Assembly (NCBI GenBank): GCA_905235045.1
Contig: CAJOJO010000001.1
Coordinates: 1 to 58,753 of the forward strand
Direction of reading: 5' to 3'
Source: an uncultured Bacilli bacterium
GTDB lineage: Bacteria; Bacillota_I; Bacilli_A; RF39; UBA660
DNA: 58,753 nucleotides
A program made the position numbers and the translations under genes. Below, piece after piece: positions 10,137 to 20,600 of this stretch. The notes below the pieces were generated by a model. It made no database searches. It was given only the letters and a program-made list of their open reading frames with translations, and was not told where the DNA came from. Numbering within the stretch: the first letter of the stretch is position 1; each line of letters begins with the position of its first letter.

Positions 10137-12083
10137 ATTAAAAAAAGAAGAAAAATTTTTAAAATAATTGCCTTAAGTTTAATTATTCTTTTACTAGTTT
10201 ATAGTTCATTTTATATAGTAGCCCGTTTAATGAGTAAATTACCTATTCGAAGTGCGAATAGTTTTTATATGTATGATAAAGATAATCATTTATTTGAAGG
10301 CATGAATGAAAACTGGATACCGCTAAGTGAAATATCACCAAATTTAATAAATGCAACAATATCAATTGAAGATAAACATTTTTATAGTCATGTAGGTTTT
10401 GATTATTTAAGAATTATTAAAGCATTATTTACTAATTTAACAAGCAAGAAAACGATTGAAGGAGCATCTACTATAACCCAACAGTTTGCCAAAAATTTAT
10501 TTTTAGATTTTGATCGTAATTTAAATCGTAAATTAGATGAAGCTTTTTTAACAATGCGATTAGAAACGCATTATTCAAAGGATGAAATATTAGAAGGATA
10601 CTTAAATACTATTAATTATGGTGGAGTATTTGGTATTGAAAATGCCAGTATATACTATTTTGGAAAGAAAGCAAAAGATTTATCTTTAGCAGAAGCAACA
10701 ATTTTAGCAGGTATTCCTAAATCTCCAGCTAATTATTCCCCAATTTCTAATTATAAAAAAGCTAAAAAAAGACAAAAACTTATTTTAAATTCAATGGTTA
10801 AAAATAACTATATTAGTGAAACTGATGCAAATATCGCTTATCAAGAAAAATTAAATTTTAAAACCGAAGAAAATAAAAATACTTCTAAGTTACTTAAATA
10901 CTACCAAGACGCAGTTATGAAAGAGTTAGAAACAACTAATATTCCATCATCTTTTTTAGAAACTGGTGGTCTTAAAATATATACTAATCTTGATATGAAT
11001 GCTTTAAATATTTTAGAAAAAAATATTGATATTTACTTACAAGACACTGATTTACAAATAGCTGGAGTAATAATGGATCCTAACACTGGAGAGATTAAAG
11101 CTATCGCAGGTGGGAAGGATTATAGTAAAAGTGAGTATAACCGAGTTATTAGTTCGAAAAGACAAATGGGTTCATCTTTTAAGCCAATTTTATATTATGC
11201 CGCTTTAGAAAATGGATTTACTCCTTCTACTACTTTTTCAAGTGAAAAGACAACTTTCAATTTAGGTGGTGGTAAAAAGTATTCACCAAAGAATTATGGT
11301 GATATATATGCTAATAAAGAAATTAGTTTAGCTGCAGCTTTAGCTTATTCGGATAATATTTATGCGGTTAAAACAAATATTTTTTTAGATGAGAATACTT
11401 TAGTTGATATGGCTAAAAGATTAGGTATTACATCTAAATTAGAGGCTAATCCATCTTTAGCTTTAGGAACAAATGAAGTTGGAATTCTAGAAATGATGCA
11501 AGTATATAGTACTTTTGCGAATGAGGGATATCAAGTTACACCACATTTTATTAATAAAATAGAAGATATAAACGGGAACATTTTATATGAGTTTAATGAA
11601 AAGAAGAAAAGTATTTTAAATAAAAGTATTGTTTTTGTTCTAAATGAATTATTAACTGGTAGTTACGCTAATGAATTAATTGATTATAATTACCCTACTT
11701 GTATTGGTATTAGGGATAAGATGACAAAAAAATATGCGATTAAAACGGGAACAACAAATACTGATCATTTAATATTTGGATATAATAAAGATTTACTTAT
11801 TGGAATGTGGTTAGGATATGATGATAACCAAAACACCGAAGTTAAAGATGGAAATACCTTAAAGAATATTTGGGTAAACACTATGGAAGAGTATCTAAAA
11901 GACAAACCAGATAACTGGTATGAAGTTCCTAGCAATGTTGTAGGTGTACTAATTAATCCAATTACTGGTGAGTTATCCAATGATTCTGATAAGAATAAGC
12001 GAATTGTTTATTATATTAAAGGTACCCAGCCTTTAAGTGAAAGTTTAGAAGCAACCATCGCACCCTTGACAAATCAAGAATAA
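10137..12083 (+). CDS. penicillin-binding protein 1A-type (transglycosylase/transpeptidase); start uncertain
   Basis: GT51 motifs SIEDKHFYSHVGFD, GASTITQQFAKNL; TP motifs KRQMGSSFKPILYYAAL, KTGTTNTDH; SD gaggtgat lies just upstream of ATT 10137. Confidence 0.9.
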   Translation: MKKRRKIFKIIALSLIILLLVYSSFYIVARLMSKLPIRSANSFYMYDKDNHLFEGMNENWIPLSEISPNLINATISIEDKHFYSHVGFDYLRIIKALFTNLTSKKTIEGASTITQQFAKNLFLDFDRNLNRKLDEAFLTMRLETHYSKDEILEGYLNTINYGGVFGIENASIYYFGKKAKDLSLAEATILAGIPKSPANYSPISNYKKAKKRQKLILNSMVKNNYISETDANIAYQEKLNFKTEENKNTSKLLKYYQDAVMKELETTNIPSSFLETGGLKIYTNLDMNALNILEKNIDIYLQDTDLQIAGVIMDPNTGEIKAIAGGKDYSKSEYNRVISSKRQMGSSFKPILYYAALENGFTPSTTFSSEKTTFNLGGGKKYSPKNYGDIYANKEISLAAALAYSDNIYAVKTNIFLDENTLVDMAKRLGITSKLEANPSLALGTNEVGILEMMQVYSTFANEGYQVTPHFINKIEDINGNILYEFNEKKKSILNKSIVFVLNELLTGSYANELIDYNYPTCIGIRDKMTKKYAIKTGTTNTDHLIFGYNKDLLIGMWLGYDDNQNTEVKDGNTLKNIWVNTMEEYLKDKPDNWYEVPSNVVGVLINPITGELSNDSDKNKRIVYYIKGTQPLSESLEATIAPLTNQE

Positions 12084-12120
12084 ATGATATAATAACTAAA
12101 CGTATTAAGGGGGAATTTAT

Positions 12121-12606
12121 ATGTATAGAAGATGTTTTTTAGCAAATAGTTTACCATTAAATCTTAAAAGATTTAATAATAAACTATTGTATCTATATAA
12201 ATTTGATAATGTAACATCAGTAGAAGAATTATGTGAACTTGATAAAGAGAATTGTGTAACTCAAACTGACTGGAATCTTGTTTCTTTTAATAATAACTAT
12301 CTAACAACTGAAAAGATAAAAAAAATGAATTGGAAAAAAAGAAAAAATTTGAGTTGGCTTACTATTGACAATCATTATAAAAAAATTCGTTATTATGTTC
12401 CATTAACTTCTAATTTAAATGCTGAAATTGATGTCCCAATTCTTAAATTTGAAGATTATTATGGTAAAGTTAATACAGAACTTTATCCAATAATTAATGT
12501 TGATTTTAATAGTAAAGAAGAAGCCGATAATTTTGAAATACCAAGTTGGTTTGATGCTGAATTAGTACCAGAATTAATGGTTAAGACAAAAAGAAAAAGC
12601 AAGTAA
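12121..12606 (+). CDS. hypothetical protein (161 aa)
   Basis: ORF with SD aaggggg; no recognised family. Confidence 0.75.
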   Translation: MYRRCFLANSLPLNLKRFNNKLLYLYKFDNVTSVEELCELDKENCVTQTDWNLVSFNNNYLTTEKIKKMNWKKRKNLSWLTIDNHYKKIRYYVPLTSNLNAEIDVPILKFEDYYGKVNTELYPIINVDFNSKEEADNFEIPSWFDAELVPELMVKTKRKSK

Positions 12607-12622
12607 TTGCTTTTTTTTATAT
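12600..12622. terminator. bidirectional terminator (aaaagcaagtaattgctttttt)
   Basis: hairpin between convergent genes. Confidence 0.65.
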
Positions 12623-13108
12623 CATTTTTGTGATAAACAGTGGTATTAAGATAACTGCTAACAATAGAAGTATTCCTAAACCAATAACAAATTTTAAGTT
12701 TTTATTTCCTTTAAAGTCTAATTTAATACTTGCTGGATCTATTTCTTCTTGTTGTACTTCTTCTTGTTTATTTAATTTAATTTTACCCATTGGATTTTCA
12801 TTTATTTCTTGTTTAACTGATTTTGATACAACTGGTTTTACATCACCATTTTCATCATCATATGTTTCAACTGGAGCTTCTTCATAAACTGGAGTTGGTT
12901 GTACTGGCGTAACTGGAATTTCTTGTTCTACAGGTGCTTCTTCATAAACTGGTTCAGGCGCTACTGGAGCAACTGGTTCTTGTGTAGCTTGTTCTACTGC
13001 TGGTTGTAAGAAATCTAATTCTTCAGTATAACCATTTTCTAAATTATTTTGTGGTTCTTCATTAATTAAATCATCTTGGGAAAATAATACATTTTTTTCT
13101 TCTTCCAT
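12617..13108 (-). CDS. hypothetical acidic Pro/Glu-rich protein with C-terminal TM anchor
   Basis: repeats of PVYEEAPVE; C-terminal LKFVIGLGILLLLAVILIPLFI. Confidence 0.7.
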   Translation of the reverse strand: MEEEKNVLFSQDDLINEEPQNNLENGYTEELDFLQPAVEQATQEPVAPVAPEPVYEEAPVEQEIPVTPVQPTPVYEEAPVETYDDENGDVKPVVSKSVKQEINENPMGKIKLNKQEEVQQEEIDPASIKLDFKGNKNLKFVIGLGILLLLAVILIPLFITKMI

Positions 13109-13122
13109 TTTAATCCTCCTTT

Positions 13123-14838
13123 TTATTCATTAGAATATAATTTTAATAATTTATCATATATTCCTTTTTCTACTTTATTCAATGAATTAATTGCTATTTC
13201 TAATGATTTTTGATATTCACCATTAAAGAATAGTTTTTCAGCATAAATTAAATATTTATCTAATTCTTCTTCTTCACTACGATATCTATTACCATATACT
13301 ATAGCCATTTCAGCAAACATAGCCGTACGCATCATTTCTTTTGTTGTTTTAAATAGTTTTAAAGCCAAATCACGAGCTGTATCAACACGAGTATTTAATA
13401 CTTCAATAGTAATTGGTTTTTTCTCTAATTCTTTAACTATTTCCTTAATTGCTATTTGGGCTTCATTTAATTCAACAAAGTAAGTTTTTGGTATAATTGG
13501 TAAGTTATATTCTCTAATCTTATGTTTTGATTCATTTATAATTAATTTAATTTCTTCTAATTGTTGACGAGCTCTAACTTCATCATCTTTCATATTACCA
13601 ATAGAGTTTAATATAACATCAACTTGTTCTTCTGCTGAAGCTAATTTTAAGGATAAGTTTTCAATCTCCTTAATTAACTTTGAATAAGCAAAAGTATTGT
13701 TACCTGTATGATCAAGTAATAATTTATAATCATTATTTAAATTATCAATATCATCACGAACTCGTTCTAATGTTTTAACATCATCATCTTTTAAATTATA
13801 AACTTTTTTAATATCATCTAATTGATTAAATAATTCACTCATTAAATGATTATTTTTATTTAATTTACGACTAAATACTTTATTAGCTTCTTCATAAGTA
13901 CTTTTGTTTAGTTTTTCTTTTTCAAAGTCAGTAAATACAGAATCAAAATAATCAGATAAAATTTTTAATTCAAATAAACTATCTTCTAAATTAAGGACTT
14001 TCGCACGATCTTTAATATCACTTATTTTATTATTTGCTTCATCAATATTATATTCAATATTTAAATAGTCTAATGGATATCCTTCATTAATCATGTTCTC
14101 ATATTCTTTACTAATTTCATCCATTTTCTTAGGTAAAATACTTGTTGTTAAGAGTACAATATTTGGAACTTCTTCAATAACAACTGTCATATGTTTAATC
14201 ATATCATCAATGTTTTTAACGATTGCTGGAACTTCAGTATATTCATTATTTTCCATTGTACGTTCAAATTCTTCAAATTTTAAAGCGATGTTTTCAAATT
14301 GAAGTTGAATTGATTCAGCTATTTCACCATAATCATTTTTTGAATTAGTAAATTTTTCATATAAATCACGATATTTAGATTTTAAATCAGTTATAATTGT
14401 ACGATTACGTTCTTCACTAGTTGTTATTTCTTTTATTTCGTTAAGTAAGAAATCTGAATTAGTTCTTACTTTATATATTTCCATTTCTAGTTTAGCAATT
14501 TTACATAATGTTTCTTTATATTCTTGTTGTGATAATGAGTAATTAGCATCTAATAACATATCAGTTATTTTAGGTATTTGATTAGTCCTAATTACATCTA
14601 AACGATCTTTCCACTTATTATACATTGTCTCAAGTTTTTCATTTTTAACTAATGATTCAACTTTAGTTAATTCAGGTATAATAGGTGCACCATCAATTTC
14701 ATTTTTTTCGATTTCTAATTGTTTTAATTGTTTTTTTATTTTATAAACTTTTTTCTTTTGGATTAGTACTAAAGCAGTTACACATAAAACAGCTGCTAAA
14801 ACAACTAAGGAAACCATTACCAAAATTATATTATCCAT
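13123..14838 (-). CDS. ezrA: EzrA-like septation ring formation regulator
   Basis: N-terminal TM, long coiled-coil with YxxxxKWK, EEVPNIVLLTTSILPKKMDEI; next to rpsD as in Bacilli. Confidence 0.85.
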   Translation of the reverse strand: MDNIILVMVSLVVLAAVLCVTALVLIQKKKVYKIKKQLKQLEIEKNEIDGAPIIPELTKVESLVKNEKLETMYNKWKDRLDVIRTNQIPKITDMLLDANYSLSQQEYKETLCKIAKLEMEIYKVRTNSDFLLNEIKEITTSEERNRTIITDLKSKYRDLYEKFTNSKNDYGEIAESIQLQFENIALKFEEFERTMENNEYTEVPAIVKNIDDMIKHMTVVIEEVPNIVLLTTSILPKKMDEISKEYENMINEGYPLDYLNIEYNIDEANNKISDIKDRAKVLNLEDSLFELKILSDYFDSVFTDFEKEKLNKSTYEEANKVFSRKLNKNNHLMSELFNQLDDIKKVYNLKDDDVKTLERVRDDIDNLNNDYKLLLDHTGNNTFAYSKLIKEIENLSLKLASAEEQVDVILNSIGNMKDDEVRARQQLEEIKLIINESKHKIREYNLPIIPKTYFVELNEAQIAIKEIVKELEKKPITIEVLNTRVDTARDLALKLFKTTKEMMRTAMFAEMAIVYGNRYRSEEEELDKYLIYAEKLFFNGEYQKSLEIAINSLNKVEKGIYDKLLKLYSNE

Positions 14839-14951
14839 ATGTAAACCACCTCTTTACTATACCCGCTATTATAATTTTACCACATTTTCCCTTATTTTTA
14901 CAATTTTTTTTCTATTTATCGTATTTTCTACATATAATTAAGTGGTTTTGC

Positions 14952-14980
14952 TTGACATAAAAGCTTAAAATCTATATAAT
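14952..14980 (+). promoter_or_regulatory. sigma-A promoter TTGACA-N17-TATAAT for rpsD
   Basis: exact consensus hexamers, 17-bp spacer. Confidence 0.85.
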
Positions 14981-14986
14981 TATAAA

Positions 14987-15140
14987 TGCTGAAACGTTGG
15001 CAGCGTTATATTGAAGAGTATAATGTGTTTATTACCTTATTGGGTTTATTGCGTAGCTAGTGCTGCAAAGTGAAGATATTCGAATAAACTCCCTATACTT
15101 TGGCAATATGACCTTGATGTTTTAGACAGAAAGGAGAAAA
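14987..15140 (+). promoter_or_regulatory. rpsD 5' leader, probable S4 autoregulatory leader of Firmicutes
   Basis: about 155-nt structured, GC-richer leader between promoter and rpsD SD (gaaaggag). Confidence 0.65.
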
Positions 15141-15144
15141 GTTT

Positions 15145-15744
15145 ATGGCAAGATATACAGGTTCAACATATCGTAAATCAAGAAGATTAGGATTTTCGGT
15201 ATTAGAAAATGGTAAGGAATTAACAAGAAGACCTTATGCTCCTGGTCAACATGGTGCAGATCGTCACAAATTATCTGATTATGGTATCCAATTACAAGAA
15301 AAACAAAAAGTTAGATTCATGTATGGATTAAATGAAAAACAATTTAGAAAAACTTTTGATGAAGCTGCTAAAATAAAAGGTGTTCATGGTGAAAACTTCT
15401 TAAGATTACTAGAATCTAGATTAGATAACTTAGTTTATCGTATTGGTTTTGCAACTACTAGAAAAGGTGCTAGACAATTAGTTAATCATGGACATGTTAC
15501 TGTTAATGGTAAAAAAGTTGATATTCCATCATACAGAGTTAAACCAGGTGATGTTATCAGTATTAAAGATAACGATAAAGAATTAAAAATCGTTAAATCT
15601 TCTTTAGAAGCTACACATAACAGAGCTGAATTTATTACTTTTGATGATAAAAAATTAGAAGCTACTTATGTTAGATATCCTGAAAGAAGTGAATTAAACG
15701 CTGATATTAATGAATCATTAATCGTTGAATTCTATAACAGATAA
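15145..15744 (+). CDS. rpsD: 30S ribosomal protein S4
   Basis: [19 protein letters not shown]..., S4 domain [25 protein letters not shown]. Confidence 0.97.
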   Translation: MARYTGSTYRKSRRLGFSVLENGKELTRRPYAPGQHGADRHKLSDYGIQLQEKQKVRFMYGLNEKQFRKTFDEAAKIKGVHGENFLRLLESRLDNLVYRIGFATTRKGARQLVNHGHVTVNGKKVDIPSYRVKPGDVISIKDNDKELKIVKSSLEATHNRAEFITFDDKKLEATYVRYPERSELNADINESLIVEFYNR

Positions 15745-15766
15745 TTATTTATCTGTTTTTTTTATA
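15735..15766 (+). terminator. intrinsic terminator after rpsD (aacagataattatttatctgttttttttat)
   Basis: hairpin plus T8. Confidence 0.75.
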
Positions 15767-15777
15767 CAAAAAAAAGA

Positions 15778-16527
15778 CTATGTTTCTAATAGTTTATCTA
15801 AATAAACGATTTCATAGCCTTTACTTTTTATATAGTTAATTATTAAATTTAATTCATTTAAAAATTGGTTATTTACTTCATATGTTATAATAGAACCATT
15901 CATAAGATTTTTTTTCGTCATTAGTAAATAATTATTACTAATAACGTCTGTTTTAATAACGTACAAATTATTTTTAAAGCATTCCTTATCAACAAAGCAA
16001 TAATTAACTTTTATATGATTAGCTTTATAAGTACTACTTAACCAATCATCATATTTATAATAACCTTTTATTCTTTCTTTATAATCTTGATAATTATTTA
16101 GAGTTTGTTTTGGAAAAAGATTTAGACTAATGTTATTTGGTATTTTATCAATATATTTATTATCTATTAAGAGAATTAAACTCACCATTTCTTTACTTCT
16201 ATTACCGCTTATTATGTATTTATCTTTATTATCTTCTAGTAATTGTTTTGGTAGTACTTTTTTATATACAAGTAAATTTTCATTATATTTTCCATATTCT
16301 TTCATTTTTAAGTATGATTTATTTATATCTATTTTTAGTCCACTAATGCCAGGAATAATAGTATCATTTTTTATAATTGGTTCTATTGGTTTTATTTCTT
16401 TTTTTACTTCTTTAATTTTAATCATAATATCATCATATTCTCTAACTACTAATATAGTTTTTTCTGAGTATATAAAACAAGTAATAACTAATGATCCTAA
16501 AGCAATTAATTGGAAGATTTTTTTCAC
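15778..16527 (-). CDS. secreted/membrane-anchored polysaccharide-deacetylase-like protein (divergent)
   Basis: N-terminal signal/TM; IIPGISGLKIDINKSYLKMKEYGKYNENLLVYKKVLP resembles N-terminal region of some deacetylase-like proteins. Confidence 0.45.
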   Translation of the reverse strand: MKKIFQLIALGSLVITCFIYSEKTILVVREYDDIMIKIKEVKKEIKPIEPIIKNDTIIPGISGLKIDINKSYLKMKEYGKYNENLLVYKKVLPKQLLEDNKDKYIISGNRSKEMVSLILLIDNKYIDKIPNNISLNLFPKQTLNNYQDYKERIKGYYKYDDWLSSTYKANHIKVNYCFVDKECFKNNLYVIKTDVISNNYLLMTKKNLMNGSIITYEVNNQFLNELNLIINYIKSKGYEIVYLDKLLET

Positions 16528-16571
16528 ATTATCACCTATTTAATTATATTAAAAAAAATAAGTATAAATAC

Positions 16572-16772
16572 TTATTTTGCTTTTTCTCTTTTAAAATTAG
16601 CTGTTTCATCTTTAAATATATCGATATCATTATATATTTCATCAACAATCATATCTAATTCATGGATTCCAGCTTCATTGATGGTATCTTTTTTTGCTTC
16701 TAATTTTTTCAATAATTCTTCAACATATGTTTTAATAACATATTTTCTTAAATTTAATTCTTGTTCACTCAT
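16572..16772 (-). CDS. hypothetical protein (66 aa)
   Basis: ORF in spo0A-proximal run; no recognised family. Confidence 0.55.
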   Translation of the reverse strand: MSEQELNLRKYVIKTYVEELLKKLEAKKDTINEAGIHELDMIVDEIYNDIDIFKDETANFKREKAK

Positions 16773-16796
16773 ATAATCACCTAATTATAGCATAAA

Positions 16797-17570
16797 TTAA
16801 ACACCAATTTTATTTCCTTCTAATTTTAATTTATCGGCAATCGTCACAATAAATTCTGAATTAGTTGGTTTTGCTCTATCTATATCAACACTATGACCAA
16901 ATATTTTTTCCATCAACTCCCAATTACCTCTATTCCAACTAACTTCAATAGCGTGTCTAATTGCTCTTTCTACTCTTGAATTGGTTGTATTATATTTACT
17001 TGCGATTTCTGGATATAATTCTTTAGTTATACCACCTATTTTATTTGGGGTTGTATAAATAATACTAATACCTTCTCTTATATATTGATAACCTTTTATA
17101 TGTGATGGAATTCCTAGTTCGTGCAAAATATTAGTTATAGATATTTGCAAATTGTTATGAACGAAATCAATTGTTTTACTTTTTTGTTCTTCACTTTCCA
17201 TAGCTTCATTAATACGATTTTCTAAGTCAGCTAAATCAAATGGTTTTAAGATAAAATAACTAACGCCATATTCTGATACTTTTCTTATTACTTCACCAGC
17301 ATTATAACTAGTTGCAACAATTACTTTTTTATTAATGCCTTTCTTTTTCATTTGTTCTAAGACATACATACCATCTTTGTTAGGCATAATTAAATCTAAG
17401 ATAATAACATCATATAAATCTTGGCTTTCTTCAATCATTTTAAATCCCGATAAACCATCATTTGCTTCTAAATCAATACTAATATTACTACCAGAAAAAT
17501 ACTCTTTTATCATTTCAATCAAGTTAACATTATCATCAATCATAAGTACTCTAGTTTTTTTCATATTCAT
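16797..17570 (-). CDS. spo0A: sporulation transcription factor Spo0A
   Basis: receiver domain (VLMIDDN...[13 protein letters not shown]...ILKPFD) plus Spo0A_C ([42 protein letters not shown]). Confidence 0.97.
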   Translation of the reverse strand: MNMKKTRVLMIDDNVNLIEMIKEYFSGSNISIDLEANDGLSGFKMIEESQDLYDVIILDLIMPNKDGMYVLEQMKKKGINKKVIVATSYNAGEVIRKVSEYGVSYFILKPFDLADLENRINEAMESEEQKSKTIDFVHNNLQISITNILHELGIPSHIKGYQYIREGISIIYTTPNKIGGITKELYPEIASKYNTTNSRVERAIRHAIEVSWNRGNWELMEKIFGHSVDIDRAKPTNSEFIVTIADKLKLEGNKIGV

Positions 17571-17644
17571 CCTCTTTCTTTTTTTGCCAACATATTAGAT
17601 TATACTACATAAAAAGCCAATTTTAAAGAATATTTTTTAGCTAA

Positions 17645-17664
17645 TTTTGTCGTATTTTGTCGAA
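17645..17664 (+). promoter_or_regulatory. two tandem 0A-box-like sites (ttttgtcgta, ttttgtcgaa)
   Basis: exact TGTCGAA at 17658-17664 and TGTCGTA at 17648-17654, 10 bp apart, upstream of spo0A. Confidence 0.6.
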
Positions 17665-17682
17665 TAATATCAAAAAAAGTCG

Positions 17683-18369
17683 TTAGTCATTAACAACTTC
17701 TATTATCTTTTTAAATTCAGTAATATTTGTTGAAGCTTTTCCAATTAAGAAGCCATCAACATTTGGTATTTCTTTTAAAGTTTCGATGTTATTTTTATTA
17801 ACACTACCACCATATAATACTTTTACGTCAATACCATATAGTTCTTTTACTAATCTTTTAATGTACTCAACATTTTTTTCTATTTCTTCATTGGTTGGAG
17901 TTTTACCAGTACCAATAGCCCAAACAGGTTCATAAGCAATTATAACATTTTCTAAAGAAACAATATTAATTAATTCACTAATTTGTTTTTTTAGTTTTTT
18001 ATTAGTTGCTTTATCGTTATAATCATCAATATTTTCACCAATGCATAAGATAACGTTTAATTTATTATTTATTGCGTCATTAACTGCACTAGCAATGTCT
18101 TCATTATAGTTTTCTCTTCTTTCACTATGACCAATGATAGTAAATTCAATACCCATTGACCTTGCTTGTTTAGCTGTTATCTCACCAGTCACAACTTGAT
18201 CAGTAGATATAATATTTTGAATACCAACATGAATACCTCTTTTTAGATAATAAGGTATAAATATATTAGAGGGACATATAACAACATTATGAAGTCCCAT
18301 CATTTCCGATAAGTATTCCTTAACATCTTTAGTGGTCATATAATTTTTTTGATTACCAACTATTAACAT
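17683..18369 (-). CDS. tpiA: triosephosphate isomerase
   Basis: GHSERR, AYEPVWAIGTGKTPT, LYGGSVN. Confidence 0.97.
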   Translation of the reverse strand: MLIVGNQKNYMTTKDVKEYLSEMMGLHNVVICPSNIFIPYYLKRGIHVGIQNIISTDQVVTGEITAKQARSMGIEFTIIGHSERRENYNEDIASAVNDAINNKLNVILCIGENIDDYNDKATNKKLKKQISELINIVSLENVIIAYEPVWAIGTGKTPTNEEIEKNVEYIKRLVKELYGIDVKVLYGGSVNKNNIETLKEIPNVDGFLIGKASTNITEFKKIIEVVND

Positions 18370-18370
18370 A

Positions 18371-19582
18371 TTATCCCCTCTTTACTATTTTTTTTAATCT
18401 ATCCATAAATGTCGATGGTTTTGTTGAATTTATAGCTCTTTCATAAACATCTAATACTTGCTCAGCGAAATATTTTAATGAATGTGATTCAGCTGTTATA
18501 CGAGCTTGTTCACACATTTTTTTATACTTTTCTTTATTACTATATAGTAATTCAATAGCGTTTAAGTACTCCTTATCTTTTTTAAATAAGAAACCATTTA
18601 AATCATCTACTACTGCGTCTCTAAATGCTTCATCATCAGAACATACTACCGGAACACTAGCTGCCATTGCTTCAATAATTGTTAAACCTTGAGTTTCTGT
18701 AACTGATGCGGTAACAAATACATTGGATATAGCGTAATAAGCTGGAATATCATAATGTGGTATCGCACCAGTAAATATTATTCTATCATCTATTTTTAAA
18801 TCTTTACTCATCTTTTTAAAATGTTCTAAATCAGGTCCATTACCGACGATAAGTAATTTAATTTTTTTATTTAATTTTGTGTGATTTTTAAGTAAAAATT
18901 CAATGCTTTTTTCTTGCGCTAATCGTCCCACATAGGTAATAATAAATTCATCCTTTTTAATTTTCAAATCTTTTTTTAGTAATTCTAAATCTTTTGGATT
19001 TTGTTTTTCTTTAAAGAAACGTTCAACATCAATTCCAGTCGGAACAATATGAACTGTTTTATTTACTTTATATTTTTCTTTAAACAAGTCATATGTTTTC
19101 TTTGATGGAACAATTAGTTCTTTTGCGGTTCTATCACAATAGAATTTAGTAAAGTATTCTGCTAATTTTTTACTTGATTTATTGAAATAACCTTTAGTTA
19201 TATAATGCACATAATCTTCATACATAGTATGATATGTATGAACTAAAGGAATATCAAATTGTTTAGCTAAAATACGAGCAAAAGTTCCAACACCGAATTC
19301 AGTATGCGAATGAATTACATCTAAATTCCATTTTTTAATTTTGTTTATTGCTCGTAAAGGATATATTCCGGTTAAACGATAATCATATATTCCAGTTGGA
19401 ATACCAGGTATTCTAATAATATGATCATCATTTTCATATTTATATGATAAATTATCAGCATTAACTGTTACTATATATACTTCATGGCCTTTTTGTCTTA
19501 AGGCTTTTTCTAAACTAGCAATGCTCGTTGATACACCATTTATATATGGTGGATATGTATCAGTAAAAATTCCAATTCTCAT
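18371..19582 (-). CDS. GT4 glycosyltransferase (diacylglycerol glucosyltransferase-like)
   Basis: MRIGIFTDTYPPYINGVSTSIASL; VGRLAQEKS; ETQGLTIIEAMAASVPVV; start trimmed to ATG 19582. Confidence 0.9.
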   Translation of the reverse strand: MRIGIFTDTYPPYINGVSTSIASLEKALRQKGHEVYIVTVNADNLSYKYENDDHIIRIPGIPTGIYDYRLTGIYPLRAINKIKKWNLDVIHSHTEFGVGTFARILAKQFDIPLVHTYHTMYEDYVHYITKGYFNKSSKKLAEYFTKFYCDRTAKELIVPSKKTYDLFKEKYKVNKTVHIVPTGIDVERFFKEKQNPKDLELLKKDLKIKKDEFIITYVGRLAQEKSIEFLLKNHTKLNKKIKLLIVGNGPDLEHFKKMSKDLKIDDRIIFTGAIPHYDIPAYYAISNVFVTASVTETQGLTIIEAMAASVPVVCSDDEAFRDAVVDDLNGFLFKKDKEYLNAIELLYSNKEKYKKMCEQARITAESHSLKYFAEQVLDVYERAINSTKPSTFMDRLKKIVKRG

Positions 19583-20598
19583 GCTTTTTTCTCCTTTTTC
19601 CTGCAACTTAAAACAACAGCCCCTAGTATCATTCCAAAATAGTAAGTTATAAATCTCCATACTAACATTATTGCATTTAAACTTCCGCCTTTAATAAAAT
19701 TACCAAAGAAAGCAATAAAACCATATTCTAATCCACCAGTGCCACCTGGAATAGGTACAAATGAACCAATAAGCATTACATAAGCTGATGTTACAATAAC
19801 TATTAATGGATTTATATATGTAACGCCTGATCCAATTATAAGGGCAAATGGAATTAAATATTCAGCTATCAATGCTAAAAATTGCAATAAAATACAGCCA
19901 AAAAATTCTAGCTTATTTTCCAATAAAATAGTTGCGCCAGTATGAAAATCATTTAAATAATTTTGAATTTTTTCTTTCTTTTCTTGTTTATTTTTAACAA
20001 TTCTTAATTTAGCTAAAACAGAAATAAAAAAGTTAACTATTTTTTTACTTAGTTTTTTTTCAAATGTTAAAATAAATAATCCGACGATTACTAAGAAATT
20101 AGCAATAAAGCCAATTGTCACTAATTTAGATAATATTGCGCTTGATTGATAGAAATTAAATATCGCATTACAAGCAATAGCCAATATTCCCAAGAATACT
20201 AAAGCCACTTGATATGTAATAAAGCTTTGAATTGATATGTTAGTACTATCTAATAATTTAACACCTGCTTTTTTTAATGAATATATTTCGTATGGTTGAC
20301 CCCCAGTTGAAAAAGGTGTTACTGCATGAAAAAAATTTGTTTCAATTATCATACGTGCAGCTTGGCGAAAACGATAATCTTTTTTAAAGTGGTGGGTCAT
20401 AATCCACATAACCATACTTTTAAAAAACCAGTATGAACCAATTAGGAAAAAGCCAATTAGTAACCACCATTTATTTAAACCTAGCAATGTATCAATTACT
20501 ACTTCATAGTCATCTTTTAATGAAAAATACAATACTAAGCCCGTAAAAATAAAAATTAATAATCCACTAAATATTCTTTTATTTAAAGCTCTCTTCAT
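19579..20598 (-). CDS. flippase-like / lysylphosphatidylglycerol synthase TM domain (YbhN family)
   Basis: multi-TM; FFHAVTPFSTGGQPYEIYSLKKAG, PIPGGTGGLEYGF; 4-nt overlap with GT4 gene. Confidence 0.88.
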   Translation of the reverse strand: MKRALNKRIFSGLLIFIFTGLVLYFSLKDDYEVVIDTLLGLNKWWLLIGFFLIGSYWFFKSMVMWIMTHHFKKDYRFRQAARMIIETNFFHAVTPFSTGGQPYEIYSLKKAGVKLLDSTNISIQSFITYQVALVFLGILAIACNAIFNFYQSSAILSKLVTIGFIANFLVIVGLFILTFEKKLSKKIVNFFISVLAKLRIVKNKQEKKEKIQNYLNDFHTGATILLENKLEFFGCILLQFLALIAEYLIPFALIIGSGVTYINPLIVIVTSAYVMLIGSFVPIPGGTGGLEYGFIAFFGNFIKGGSLNAIMLVWRFITYYFGMILGAVVLSCRKKEKKA

Positions 20599-20600
20599 AA

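Noticed and set aside
12630-12887. plus-strand ORF (85 aa)
   Set aside because: antisense to the acidic Pro/Glu-rich protein gene; no SD or family match
14685-14960. plus-strand ORF (91 aa) upstream of rpsD
   Set aside because: antisense to ezrA N-terminus and overlaps the rpsD promoter; not coding-like
16130-16543. plus-strand ORFs at 16130 and 16137
   Set aside because: antisense to 15778..16527; hydrophobic by composition only
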